Assembly (NCBI RefSeq): GCF_000315625.1
Contig: NW_005434660.1
Span: 426,768-490,767 of the forward strand
DNA from: Guillardia theta CCMP2712
Lineage: Eukaryota; Cryptophyceae; Pyrenomonadales; Geminigeraceae
Direction of reading: 5' to 3'
DNA length: 64,000 bases
The translations under genes and the position numbers were made by a program. Under the pieces are notes generated by a model that did no database searches, was not told where the DNA came from, and saw only the letters and a program-made list of their open reading frames with translations. Positions 35,801 to 46,900 of the stretch are shown here, piece by piece; the first letter of the stretch is position 1; every line of letters starts with the position of its first letter.

Positions 35801-37830
35801 CAGCGACGGGAGTGAAGCTTCTGCTTGAGGCAGCGCTGGAGCAGCGGAAGCTCACAGGAACGGCTGTGGAGCTATGCGGCATACCAGAGGAGACGATGAG
35901 GGCAGTGATGTCAGAGCTGGCGGGAAAGGGGAAGGATCAGCTGGCTGCGGAAGCACAGGAGGACTGGCAGATGGGCGAGGCGCTGAAGGAGGAGCTGATG
36001 GAGTTCGAGCGGACTGAGACTTTGGATGTAGAGGAGGGCTCCAGGGAGCAGGGGGAAGCGCATGCCGCGCGAGAGGGGGGAGAAGGGGAGAGGTAAGGCT
36101 GTCTGGTGTGAGGGAGGTAGGAGAGGAATGACGGAGGTGCAAATAGGGGGTGCACTACACGGACGTCACAAGCAGACGACGAGAAGGCAGTATGCTTGCA
36201 GGATAGCAGGCAAGAGACCAGCACAGCTACGAAGCTATCGGTGAATACGGCGACTGTGCCATGCTGGAGGAAAGAAGGCAAGGTGTTGGTCAAGCGCCTG
36301 ATGAATCTACGTTCCAAGTCGTGGCCTTTCCTTGAGCCTGTAGACCCTGTGTCTATGAATGCATATGACTACTTTGAGGTCGTGAAGAGGCCGATGGATC
36401 TAGGGACGGTAGACAAGAAGCTGGAGAACAATCAATACTCTACTTGCGCGTACTTGCTGTACGACGTGTTGAGCACCTTCAAGAACGCGTGCTTGTACAA
36501 CCCCCCTGAGAATAAGGTCCATCAGCTGGCTCAGGACATGCTGAAGATCGTAGAGGAGGCCTGTGTCTCCTCTCCGGTGCTGCGGACTGCGTACCAGTTT
36601 GCAAACCGCAAGCTCAAGGACGAAGAGTCCCAGGCATCAGGAGAGAGCTGCGGAAGTGGCGAGGACCAGGCCAGCGAGAAACGCGACGAGCCCGACACGT
36701 AAGATGCTTGCTGTGTGCTTGTCGCGGGGAGGGGCTGACAATGCACGCGCTCACAGGGAGGAGCTTCGGAAGATCCGGGAAGAGCAGGCGTTGCTTGTGA
36801 GCGGCCCAGGGCGTACGGTAGTCGGCAAGATCACGGCAGGGCTGCTGAAGAAAGTCTCTGAGCATCAGAGCGGAAGGATCCTCAAGTTTACCGATCTGAT
36901 AGTACCAAAAGACCTGGAGAAGCTGATCGAGGTAAGCAACAAAGCGAGAGCACAGACGTGGCGGCTTGGAGGGAGGTGGGGGGCGAGGGGGGAGGAAGCT
37001 GATTGTAGAGGTGGCCAGGCCCTCGCAGAGAACCGGTCGACCGTGAGGCTAGACCTGGAGGGGTGCGGAGTGGGAGACGTAGGGTGCAGCCTGGTGAGGG
37101 AGCTGCTGAAGCGGAACAAGCGGATCTCGGAGATCGACCTGCAGCTGAACCAGGTAGGGTCGCCAAGAGGCAGAGAGAGGAAGGGGTACTGGGGGCAGTC
37201 TGACGGGGCTTGTAGGTGACGGACGGCGGGGCGAAGGCGCTTGCTGAAGCGATACCGGGGTCCGGGCTGAGCGCGGTGTTTCTTGGGAAGAACACGGTGA
37301 CAGCGACGGGAGTGAAGCTTCTGCTTGAGGCAGCGCTGGAGCAGCGGAAGCTCACAGGAACGGCTGTGGAGCTATGCGGCATACCAGAGGAGACGATGAG
37401 GGCAGTGATGTCAGAGCTGGCGGGAAAGGGGAAGGATCAGCTGGCTGCGGAAGCACAGGAGGACTGGCAGATGGGCGAGGCGCTGAAGGAGGAGCTGATG
37501 GAGTTCGAGCGGACTGAGACTTTGGATGTAGAGGAGGGCTCCAAGAAGCAGGGGGAAGCGCATGCCGCGCGAGAGGGGGGAGAAGGGGAGAGGTAAGGCT
37601 GTCTGGTGTGAGGGAGGTAGGAGAGGAATGACGGAGGTGCAAATAGGGGGTGCACTACACGGACGTCACAAGCAGACGACGAGAAGGCAGTATGCTTGCA
37701 GGATAGCAGGCAAGAGACCAGCACAGCTACGAAGCTATCGGTGAATACGGCGACTGTGCCATGCTGGAGGAAAGAAGACAAGGTGTCTGTTACACAGGCG
37801 GCAGAAGGCGTAGAGACGATTTGTTTGTGA
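29833..37830 (+). CDS. Multidomain GNAT acetyltransferase with two LysM, three bromodomains and RNI-type LRR segments
   Basis: In order: MGGCYTGIDEKTGKFIARRR; GFLQGFITATTFTTWHKDFE; a GNAT core with ISLLGGLGCGGHLLTLLLED (acetyl-CoA loop region) and ENAIKFYERFGFIRVGAIA (about 30550-30730); a long linker; LysM-like domain 1 (TYLVQEFESLQSIAQKFMLE, about 31935-32095); LysM-like domain 2 (VHEFFSCTNAMSAAEVCSSL, about 32404-32570); bromodomain 1 (RPMDLETVKTRLLQNRYGSL, NAITYNPAEDP, about 32596-32905); a domain with YYFVLHFIPDMEWCHLAPLK; then a 1500-bp tandem repeat adding RNI-type LRR segments (STVRLDLEGCGVGDVGCSLV, VTDGGAKALAEAIPGSGLSA) and bromodomains 2 and 3 (WPFLEPVDP, RPMDLGTVDKKLENNQYS, NACLYNPPEN). 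The Asn that binds acetyl-lysine is kept in all three. The stop is TGA 37828-37830. A chromatin acetyl-reader and writer is inferred; LysM in this setting is very unusual. An upstream exon is likely. Confidence 0.8.
33562..37786 (+). repeat. 1500-bp tandem coding repeat, 2.8 units
   Basis: Unit 1 33562-35061, unit 2 35062-36561, unit 3 36562-37786 (partial). The units differ at only a few bases seen by eye, for example near 33726, 37160 and 37544, in introns as well as exons. The unit length is divisible by three and each unit carries the same intron/exon pattern: LRR-like exons followed by a bromodomain. The final unit lacks the bromodomain and ends in a divergent tail (DKVSVTQAAEGVETICL). 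Confidence 0.97.
34775..35060 (+). other. Bromodomain 2 of the GNAT protein
   Basis: GKVLVKRLMNLRSKSWPFLE, DPVSMNAYDYFEVVKRPMDL and FKNACLYNPPENKVHQLAQD: complete ZA loop with WPF, and the acetyl-lysine Asn (LYN). The duplicate at 36275-36560 is identical in protein sequence. Confidence 0.9.
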
Positions 37831-37923
37831 ATTTTTGAGGGATTCTTCTTCCTTGCAGATTCCGGAACGGTTTTTTCTGGAGAGTGTTTAAATCTTCTTC
37901 CTTTTAGTCAATAAAACACTTAG

Positions 37924-40900
37924 CTAAGGGAGGAGTAATACTCTCAAGTTTCCAAGCTGAGCAATTTCTGGTGGAATTCGCTTGATTGGATTGCCTGGAT
38001 AGGATTAAGTCCAGTGAAAACGAAACGGACTCTCATCACCTTTCAGCCAGAGTTCGCTGAGCTGTATACAACCTCCGATACCGCTGAAGCCCTCTGAATC
38101 GCACTAGGTCAGACCGAAAACTAGCCCCTCAGTTTCTACCTGGTAGGGACGTTATGAGGTTGTTTGAGAGCGTCAGGGTGCGGAGAGCTTTGAGTTTGCC
38201 TATCATGGAAGGCAAAACCTGACCGAGCAAGTTGTCATGTCGTGTGCCAGATGTGAGCTAGTTTACCTCAATCTCATTGTCATGGAGCCAAAGTTCTTGC
38301 AGGTTGGTGAGCTGTCAGGAGTAGTGTCAGAGAAAGATAGATCTTCACCATCATCAGCACCTGGCAGATGCTCATCGGCAGTGAGTTCAACTTGTTGTGA
38401 TCAAGATTCAATTCAGTCAAAGTCACGCAACGCCCAATGGAGGATGGTATGCTTTCTAGCGCGTTGTGGTCAACCCAGATTTGCTTGATGGACGGTAAAT
38501 TCCCTAGTTGTCATCCCCTTCAGGTCAACAGACACGCAGAATGCAGGAAGCACCTATGGTGGCAGGGAGTTCTTTCAACTGATTGTTGCTCACAGCTAAC
38601 TGCGTCAGCGCACGGAAGTTTCCAATCTTGACCGGCAAAGTTTCAAGAGCGTTGTCGGAGATGGTGAGAACCTGCAATGAAGGCGTTAAAGACTTTTGCG
38701 GTAGATCTTGACAAACCTGCAGGGTGGTGAGGTCCTCAATCAGTGGCGGGAGTTCGTAGAGGCGATTCGCACTGAGAGACAAGATCTGGAGGTTGAACAA
38801 CATGTTCATGGAAGCTGGAAGGATCGCAAGTTGGTTTTCTCGCAGTGACAACTGAGTCAAACTCTCGAGCGAACCAATGGAGGGAGGGAGTTTGACTAGA
38901 GCATTCTGAATCAAGTTGAACTTCATCAGATTCTTCAGATTGCCAACCCCCGGAGGTAGAGAGGTGAGGCGATTCGTTTGAAGCTCCAGCTCAGTGATAG
39001 ACGTGCAACCCCCCAGCCCTTGAGGAAGAGAAGACAGGCGGTTCTGCGCCAGAGACAAGTGAGTGAGCGCACTAAGTTGCTTGATGGTGTCAGGCAGGGT
39101 GACGATCTGATTGTTGGCAAGAACTAACACCTCAAGGGTGTACATCTCACAGACGACCGCGGGAAATTGCGTGAATTCATTGTTGTTCAAGATCAATTGC
39201 TTCAAGTAGCGAGTGAGTATCTCACCCTCGAACATCATCGGGGGGAGAGAAGACAGCATGTTGTGAGCCAGGTTCATCGACTTGATGAGAGCGAGCTCTG
39301 CTATCCTCTTGTTCGCTTCTGTGAGTGTGTTGTGCTCGAAGTTCAACTCGGTCAAGTTGCTCATCTCAGCGATATGTGACGGGATGCCGACGATCTCGTT
39401 CTTGCTCACGTTGAGGGTTCGCAATGAGATGAGGGCAGTCATCTTTGGGTCCAGGTTCCTCAGCTGATTCCCGGACAGGTCGAGGGAAGTCAGGTACGTC
39501 ATGTACTCGATCTCCATAGGAAAGCTCTCCAACCCAAGGTTCGGCATGTCCAGACTGCGGGTCACCCGAGCTTGCAACAGGCAGTGGAAGAAGCTTATAA
39601 TCGCCTTGGTGCCCAGCGCGACGGTTTCGATAGGAGGCGAAGTTGTGTGATTGTCTGTGACATCTAGAGTCTCTAGGTTCGTCAGTTTGCCTACAGTCAG
39701 CGGGAGGATCGTGAGCTTGTTGCGGTAGAGGAGCAGCTTCTTGAGCGCCGTCAAGTTCCCAATAGTGCCAGGCAGCGCCTCGAGGTTGTTCACAGCGAGA
39801 TCGAGATGAGCGAGCGAAGTCAACTCTCCTATGGAGTCTGGCAGCTTGAGCAGCCGGTTGTTGTTCATGTTGAGGGATGTGATGCAGGTGAAGAGATTGA
39901 TCCTCTGCGGCAGCGACTGCATCTGATTGTTGGAGAAGTCGATACTGAGCAGATCAGGAAATGCCGCGGCGTCACGAGGAAAGTTAATCATTCCCAAGTC
40001 AGCCAGAGCCAATGTATGGTCGGACCTTGCTTCCAAGAACCCACGGAAGTAATGCAGAGTTGACTCTGATCCCTTGGCAATCACTTCGTAAGGTGGGGCC
40101 TTGCAAGCTTTGTTCTCTGCCAATGCAAACTGTTTGATGTTGGGCAGCTTGCCAATCTCTATGGGCACCTGGGTGATTTTGTTTCTGGTGAGCTTGCAAT
40201 CCACAAGTTGCGTACACCGACATAGGTTTCTAGGAACTGTTGTCAACTGATTTTCAGATGCATCAAGAATTTTCAGTTTGAGCAAACGACCGATGGACGA
40301 TGGGATAGCCTGTATCTGATTGTGATGCGTTCTAAACTCTTCCAGGTTGTCAAGATCGCCGATCTCATTGGGGAGACTGGGCAAGCGATTCTTTCCGACG
40401 TTGAGGTAAGTGAGCGACGTCAAATTCTGAATCTCAGAAGGCAGATCATTCAATCTGTTATTCTCAGCGTCTAAGTAGGACAGGCTGACCAGATTGACGA
40501 ACAAGTTGTCGGGAAACTTAGGGATGTTCTCATTCTCGTTGAATTTGAGTATGCGCAACCGAGTCAGGTAGATCAACGTGTTGGGCAACTCTGACAGCTC
40601 GTTGTGTGAGAGATCCAAAGATGTCAACAACGTGCAAAGACCAATAGCTGAATCCAATTGCGAGATCAGATTCTGGGAAAAATTGATTTCCTCCAGCTGA
40701 ATGTTGGCTCCAATATTCTCAGGAATTCTTCGGATTCTGTTTTCACTGATATCCAGTTTCCTTGCTCCATACGGCCCCTGGTCCCCGTTGGGATTTGGAG
40801 GTCGGTCAACCAACAGCTCGATGTCGATAGGATACGTTCCAATATCCTTCTTGTTGTAGATGAACTCATGTTTGCTCCGAGATTGAAGAACATGCGAGCA

Positions 40901-43900
40901 GAAGTCTATGATAGCCTGCGTTCCTTTGGTCCAAACGTCCCTTGGCGGCGCTTGTATCGGGTTCCCGGTCACATTCAATTCCCTCAAGCTCTTCTTCAAG
41001 TGACCAACTTCGATAGGAATTCTCTTCAGCTTATTGCTCGACAGCGTTAACGTGTTGAGGCGAGTTGACTTCCAGATGGTATTCGGTATCTCTTGCAACT
41101 GATTTCCATCCAGGTACACCAATTCCAGAGAAACGCAATCAAAGATTTCATCGGGCAGTACTGAAATTTCACAATCGTTTGCTATAATCTTTTTCAATTT
41201 CATCAGCTTACCGATAGTCCTTGGGAAAGATCTCAAAGCATTGTTCTGTACTTCTATCTCCACGACAGATTCCCATTCACCGATCGTTATAGGCAATTCT
41301 CTCAGCGAATTCTCGTCAGCCTTGAAGCGATTAATCTTGGTCCAATTTCCAATCTCACCAGGTAGATACTGCAGTTCATTCTCGCTGATGTCAACTGTAA
41401 TAAGCTCAACTAAATTTCCAATCTCTTTCGGCAGTTGGACAAGCACGTTGTCTTGAAGTTTTAACTTTGTTACTGAAGTCAGTAGACCGATGTCCGGCGG
41501 GATGGTTCGCATTTCATTGGAAGCCAGGGTAAGGTCTACCAGCATCGTCAGGGTACATATTTCACGTGGAAAGAACGCCAGGCCCATCTCACGCAAGTCG
41601 AGTCTCTTATACAGCTCTGCTTCCTTGAGAGTCCTCATGTACACCATTATCGACTGCGTACCCTCCGAAACGATTTCTGGCGGCGGAGTCTCTAGTTTGT
41701 TTCCTGTCACATTGATCACATTGAGGTTGTCACACTGGCACAGGGCCAGCGGGAGATATTCTATTTGATTGTATTGCACAGACAGCACCTCCAACGCATC
41801 CAGTTTTCCGAGCTCCTCCGGCAGATCTTTCAGTTCGTTCTGGTCGAAGACAAGTTGCTTCAGGTTGTTCAGCTGCTCGATTTCAGGAGGAATCTGCTGA
41901 ATCTCGTTGTCCACCATCTTGAGTCGTGTGAGATTAGTAAGGAGGAAAACCTCCACAGGAATGTGTTTCAGTCCCATCTTATCAAGGACAAGATTTCCCG
42001 TTTGACGGGCGGCATGCACTCTCTTGATGTAGTTGAGAACAACTCCTTCACCACTCATCGTGATGGCTCTCGGAGGAATTCGCAAGCTCTCCACCTCATC
42101 CATGATAAACCGCAACTTGGTCAAGACCGTCAGATCGTATACCTCGATCGATAGCTTCTTGACCTGCGTCAACCTCATCATGCCCTGCGGGAGTGACACC
42201 AACGGGTTGGAGGTGCACATCAGCTCAGTCAGACTTGAAAGTTTGTACAGCTCGAAGGGTAGCAATTCTATCTGATTGTGCGACAGCCATAATTGTTTCA
42301 GAAATCCGAAGGATGAAATCTCCTCTGGGATCGATTCCAACTTGTTGTAAGATAATTTCAAGACTTCAAGAGCGGTGAGTCGCGTGAAGCCATTGGGCAA
42401 TCTCGTCAACAAGTTGTCACAGAGGTTCAGGCTGATCAAACTTTCGAGGTGACCAAATCGGTTAGGAAGCTCGTGCAATTCATTATGTAGCAGTTTCAGA
42501 CGCGTAAGCCTCGTCATTTCATACACTTCTTCGATCAGATATGTCAGCGACAGCCCTGTAAGGTCAAGGGCATCATCTATCCAGGCCTGTGAAATTCCAT
42601 TCAAAAATGCCTTCATAGCTGCTGTGCCTTTCAAAACCACTGGTGGCGGAGGAACAGCGAGCTCGGCGTTGTCATCAACTTCAAGCTTGTCCAGGCTTTT
42701 CATCCGTCCCACTGACCAAGGAATCTTCTGCAAACTGTTTCCTATCACGCTCAATTCTTCCAGCCAATTCATTTCCCCAATTTCGTCAGGTAGATCTTCA
42801 ATCAGATTGTCGATAAGCGACAACTTGGTCAGATTGGTAAGTTTTGCGATCTCCTTGGGGATATGGCGCAACTTGTTGTGATCCAACTTCAATTCTCGTA
42901 ATTGCCACATTTCCGAGACTGCTGGAGGCAGAATAAGCAGTCGATTTTCAGAGGCATTCAGTTCTGTCAGTTGTGTCATTTGTCTGATTGCCAGGGGCAA
43001 CATTTTGAGCAAATTGTCAGACACATTCAACTTTGTTAGACCAGGAACTTGGCAGATTTCAAGCGGGATCTGCTGCAGCGCCATCTTGCTCAAATCGATC
43101 TCTCGTGTCGACCTGCCTTGAAACATTTCCTTGAGGTATTCGACGATGGCAGCTGCGCCTTCTCGAACGATTTCAGCTGGGGGGTTTCGCAAACTTTGAT
43201 TTTCCGAGTCAACATGCACCATCTGCAGACTTGTGACACATCCCAGCTCAGCAGGCAGCTGGCGCAATTCGTTTCCAGTGATAGTGAGCTCTTTCAGCCT
43301 TGTGAGCTGTGACACAGAGCCTGGCAGCTCGACAAGATAGTTGTTTGACAGGCTCAGGTGCGTCAAATTGGTCATATTTCCCACTTCCTTTCTCAAGTTG
43401 GGAAGTCCGTTCTCATGCAGGACAAGGGTTTCCAACATATCAAGCTCACAGACCTCTATGGGAACTGTGACCAACTCTTGCCGAGTCAAATCAAGGTATT
43501 TGGTCTTGCGCGCTTCAACAATCCTCAACAGATATTGTACTATTCCATAAGTTCCCTTGCTGGCAATCTGTGGAGGCGGAGTTTCAAGTTGGGGGTTGTT
43601 GTCGATGTAAAGAGCGTGCAAGCGAGTGAGTAGTCCAACTTCAACAGGAATCCTTTGCAAGCGATTATGGCTGAGCAACATCTTTTCGAGGTTCGCAAGA
43701 TTTCCAATCTCCACTGGCAGTGTTGTCAGTTGATTCCAGGCCAAGTGGAGCTCTTTTAAGGAAGTCAAAGTGCCAATTTGTTTCGGCAGCTCCTCTATTC
43801 TGTTTCCAACAAGCTTGAGCACTTCAATCTGCGTGAAAGCTTCGATGACAACAGGCATACTTGTCAATCGATTGTCCGACAACCACAGCTCTTTCAATTT

Positions 43901-46900
43901 TTCGCATCTTCCAATATTTGCAGGAAGACTATTGATCTGATTTTTTTCCGCCTTTAATGTCACCAGATTTGCTAATAGACCAATCTCAGGCGGAAACGTT
44001 TTTAGCTTGTTCTGAGACAATTTCAAAGCTGTGAGAGAGGTCATTTGCCCAAGTTCAGGGCCAAGTACCTCGATATCATTGTCTACCAATGACATCGTGG
44101 TGACATTGATCAAGAAACGAACTTCTTTAGGAATTTCTGTAATCTTGTTGTTCCAAAGCTGAAGTTCTTGCAAAGAAGGGATGGTTGTAATGATGGCAGG
44201 TATGGAAAACAAGCCCATACCACTCAAGTCAAGTCGCCTCGTTTCGCTTGCCTTGTGTATACTTCGGAGAAATCTCAAGGTTGCAGATGTGCCTAATTCC
44301 CAAACCTCTTTCGGGGGAGATTTGAGGTCATTTGTATCGAAGATCAGCTCCTGTAAATCTGGAATGTCACCAAGCTGCCAAGGAAGACTTTGTAAGGGAT
44401 TTCCCTGAAGACGAAAGATATTCAAGCTCTTCATTTGTCCAATCTCACCAGCGATAGAGTATATCTTGTTGTCTTTCAAAGACAACAACTGAAGGTTACA
44501 TAGCTTTGCTATCACCGGCGGCATCACTGTGAAGAGATTCTTGTCCAAAACGAGCTCGCGCAAACTTGTCAGCAATGCAATCTCCCCGGGTAAAGCGTTC
44601 AATTCATTCTGAGCAATCCACAAAACCGAGAGTGAAACCAAATTCCCAATGAATGACGGTATGGAAGTGAGCAAATTCCAGCTGAGTGAAAGATGTTCTA
44701 GGTACCGAAGCTCTCCTATTTCAGGAGGCACAAGGGTAAGTCCAAATCCTTCCAGACTGAGCTTTTTGTCGAACCGGGAATGATATATGTTCTTCAGGTA
44801 GCCCATGATCGCGGGTGTACCCTTGTTGAGGACCTCTTCTGGGGGGGTTCTGAGATCATCCATGTCCATTTTCAGCTGTTGCAGGTTTTCAAGGAGCCCG
44901 AACTCAGCTGGGAGTGCGACAATTCGATTGCCTGCTGCACTCAATTCCGTCAGACTTGCAAGCTTTCCTATTTCTGGTGGGAAATTCATCAACCTATTCT
45001 TGTCTAATCGTAAATAAGTCAAACTTGTCACATCAGTAACTTCTTTGGGCAGGTACGTCAAACCATAATTTGATATATCCAGGACGCCTGTCGACCTGGC
45101 ATCGTAACATCGTTTCATGTACCTGATGCAGTGCATCGTTCCTTTCTCAAACACAACACGTGGAGGGGAGACCAGGTCTTTGTTGTGGTCTAACATCAAA
45201 GCCTCAAGTTGAGATAGTTTGCCCAGCTCCATTGGAATTCGTTCAAGAGAATTGTTCTGCAACGTAAGTTCTATCAGATTCTCCAGGTCCCCGATCTCCT
45301 TTGGCACAGTCTTCAACAAGTTGAATGGCAGCTTCAATTGAGTGAGAGAAGTCATTGAGCCCATTTCTGTCGGCAGACTTTCAAGTTGGTTGTTCGACAG
45401 TCTCAGGTCCTTGCAGCTCACCAGTTGACCCATAACAGGTGGGAGCTGCATCAAGTTGTTCTTGTGCAACCACAACTTCTTCAAGTGAACCAGCTTGCCA
45501 AATTCAGGGATCAAATGAGTGATACTGTTGTTATCCGCTTTCAAAGATTCCAACTTTGTCATTTGCCCTATGACCGGAGTCAACTTTGTGAAATCATTGT
45601 ATGAAATTCTCAATTTCCGCAAGTTCAAAAGCTTTCCCATTTCTGGGGGCAGCACAGATATCTTGTTATCAATCACTGACAGAGAAGTCAATTTGAGCAG
45701 ACCTCCAATCGCCGATGGTAAGTTTGTTAAGTTATTCTTGAACAACTTCAGTTGAGTCAGATTCGTCATTCGCACAACCTCAATCGGGACAAAAGTCAAC
45801 CCATTGCAGCTCAAATCCAATTTTGCTGTCCATTTGGCTCTATTGAATTTCCTCAAATAATCCAAGATCACCACAGCCCCCTTATCCACCACCTCTCGAG
45901 GGGGAACCTCAAGGGAATCATTGTGACTGGCATCAACAAATTCTAACTTGGTCAGCCAACACATGTCTGAAGGTAATGCTTCTATCTTGTTGTATGCTAT
46001 GCTGATTTTTTTCAGGTTGTAAAGCTCCAATGCAGGACGTGGAAATTCCTCGAAGACATTGTTATCAATATCCAATTCTTCTAAGTTTTGCAAGCGAGCA
46101 AATTCGGAAGGAAGGCTGTCAAGTTGATTGGCAGTCAAGTACAAGTATTTGAGACTTGTCAAAGTAGCTAACAGGGGGGGAATTTCTGTAATGTGATTCT
46201 CAACCAGGGATAAGCTGGTCAAATCAGTCAGCAAGAAAACAGAATATGGAACGCTGCGAAGTAAATAGCCGTCGAGGTTCAAAATATTGCTCCTCTCTGC
46301 TTTTCCAATTTTATCTAGATAGACCACTATCTCTTGTGTGTTCTGTTCTGCGAGCATCAAAATCTCTGACGGTGGATCTTTCAATTCATTTCCATCGAGC
46401 GTGAGAGTTACCAACTTCGTCAGATTTCCCATTGAGGAAGGAAGAAATGTTAAAAGGTTGCGGTCAAGGTGAAGGGCAGTGAGGTTGGTAAATGAGCCAA
46501 TTACAGCATCAACCTCCGCAAGGAGATTGTCATTCAGTGATAATCCAGTTATGTACTGCATGTCAAGGATTTCAGGTGGCAGAAACGACAACTTCATATT
46601 ATCCATGAACAAAAGCTGGGTCGTTCTTGCCTCCAAAATCCTTCCCAGGTACTCGATGATCACGTCACAACCTTGATCAAGAATCAACTTCGGTGGTTTC
46701 TCCCACGGGTTCGACTCAAGCGCAAGGTCGGTCAGGTTGGTAAGTCTTCCCATTTCGGGTGGAAGAACTTCGACCTCATTGTGATCGATGAGAATCTGAG
46801 ATAGATGAGTAGCATTTCCAATCTCATGCGAAATCTTGCATATGGTATTGTAAGAACATTGCAAGGTTGTCAGACTAGACAGACTGCCGACACCAAGTGG

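Noticed and set aside
33614..37781. Repeated minus-strand Ser/Pro-rich ORFs in each 1500-bp unit
   Set aside because: They are antisense to bromodomain and LRR exons; they recur only because the DNA does.
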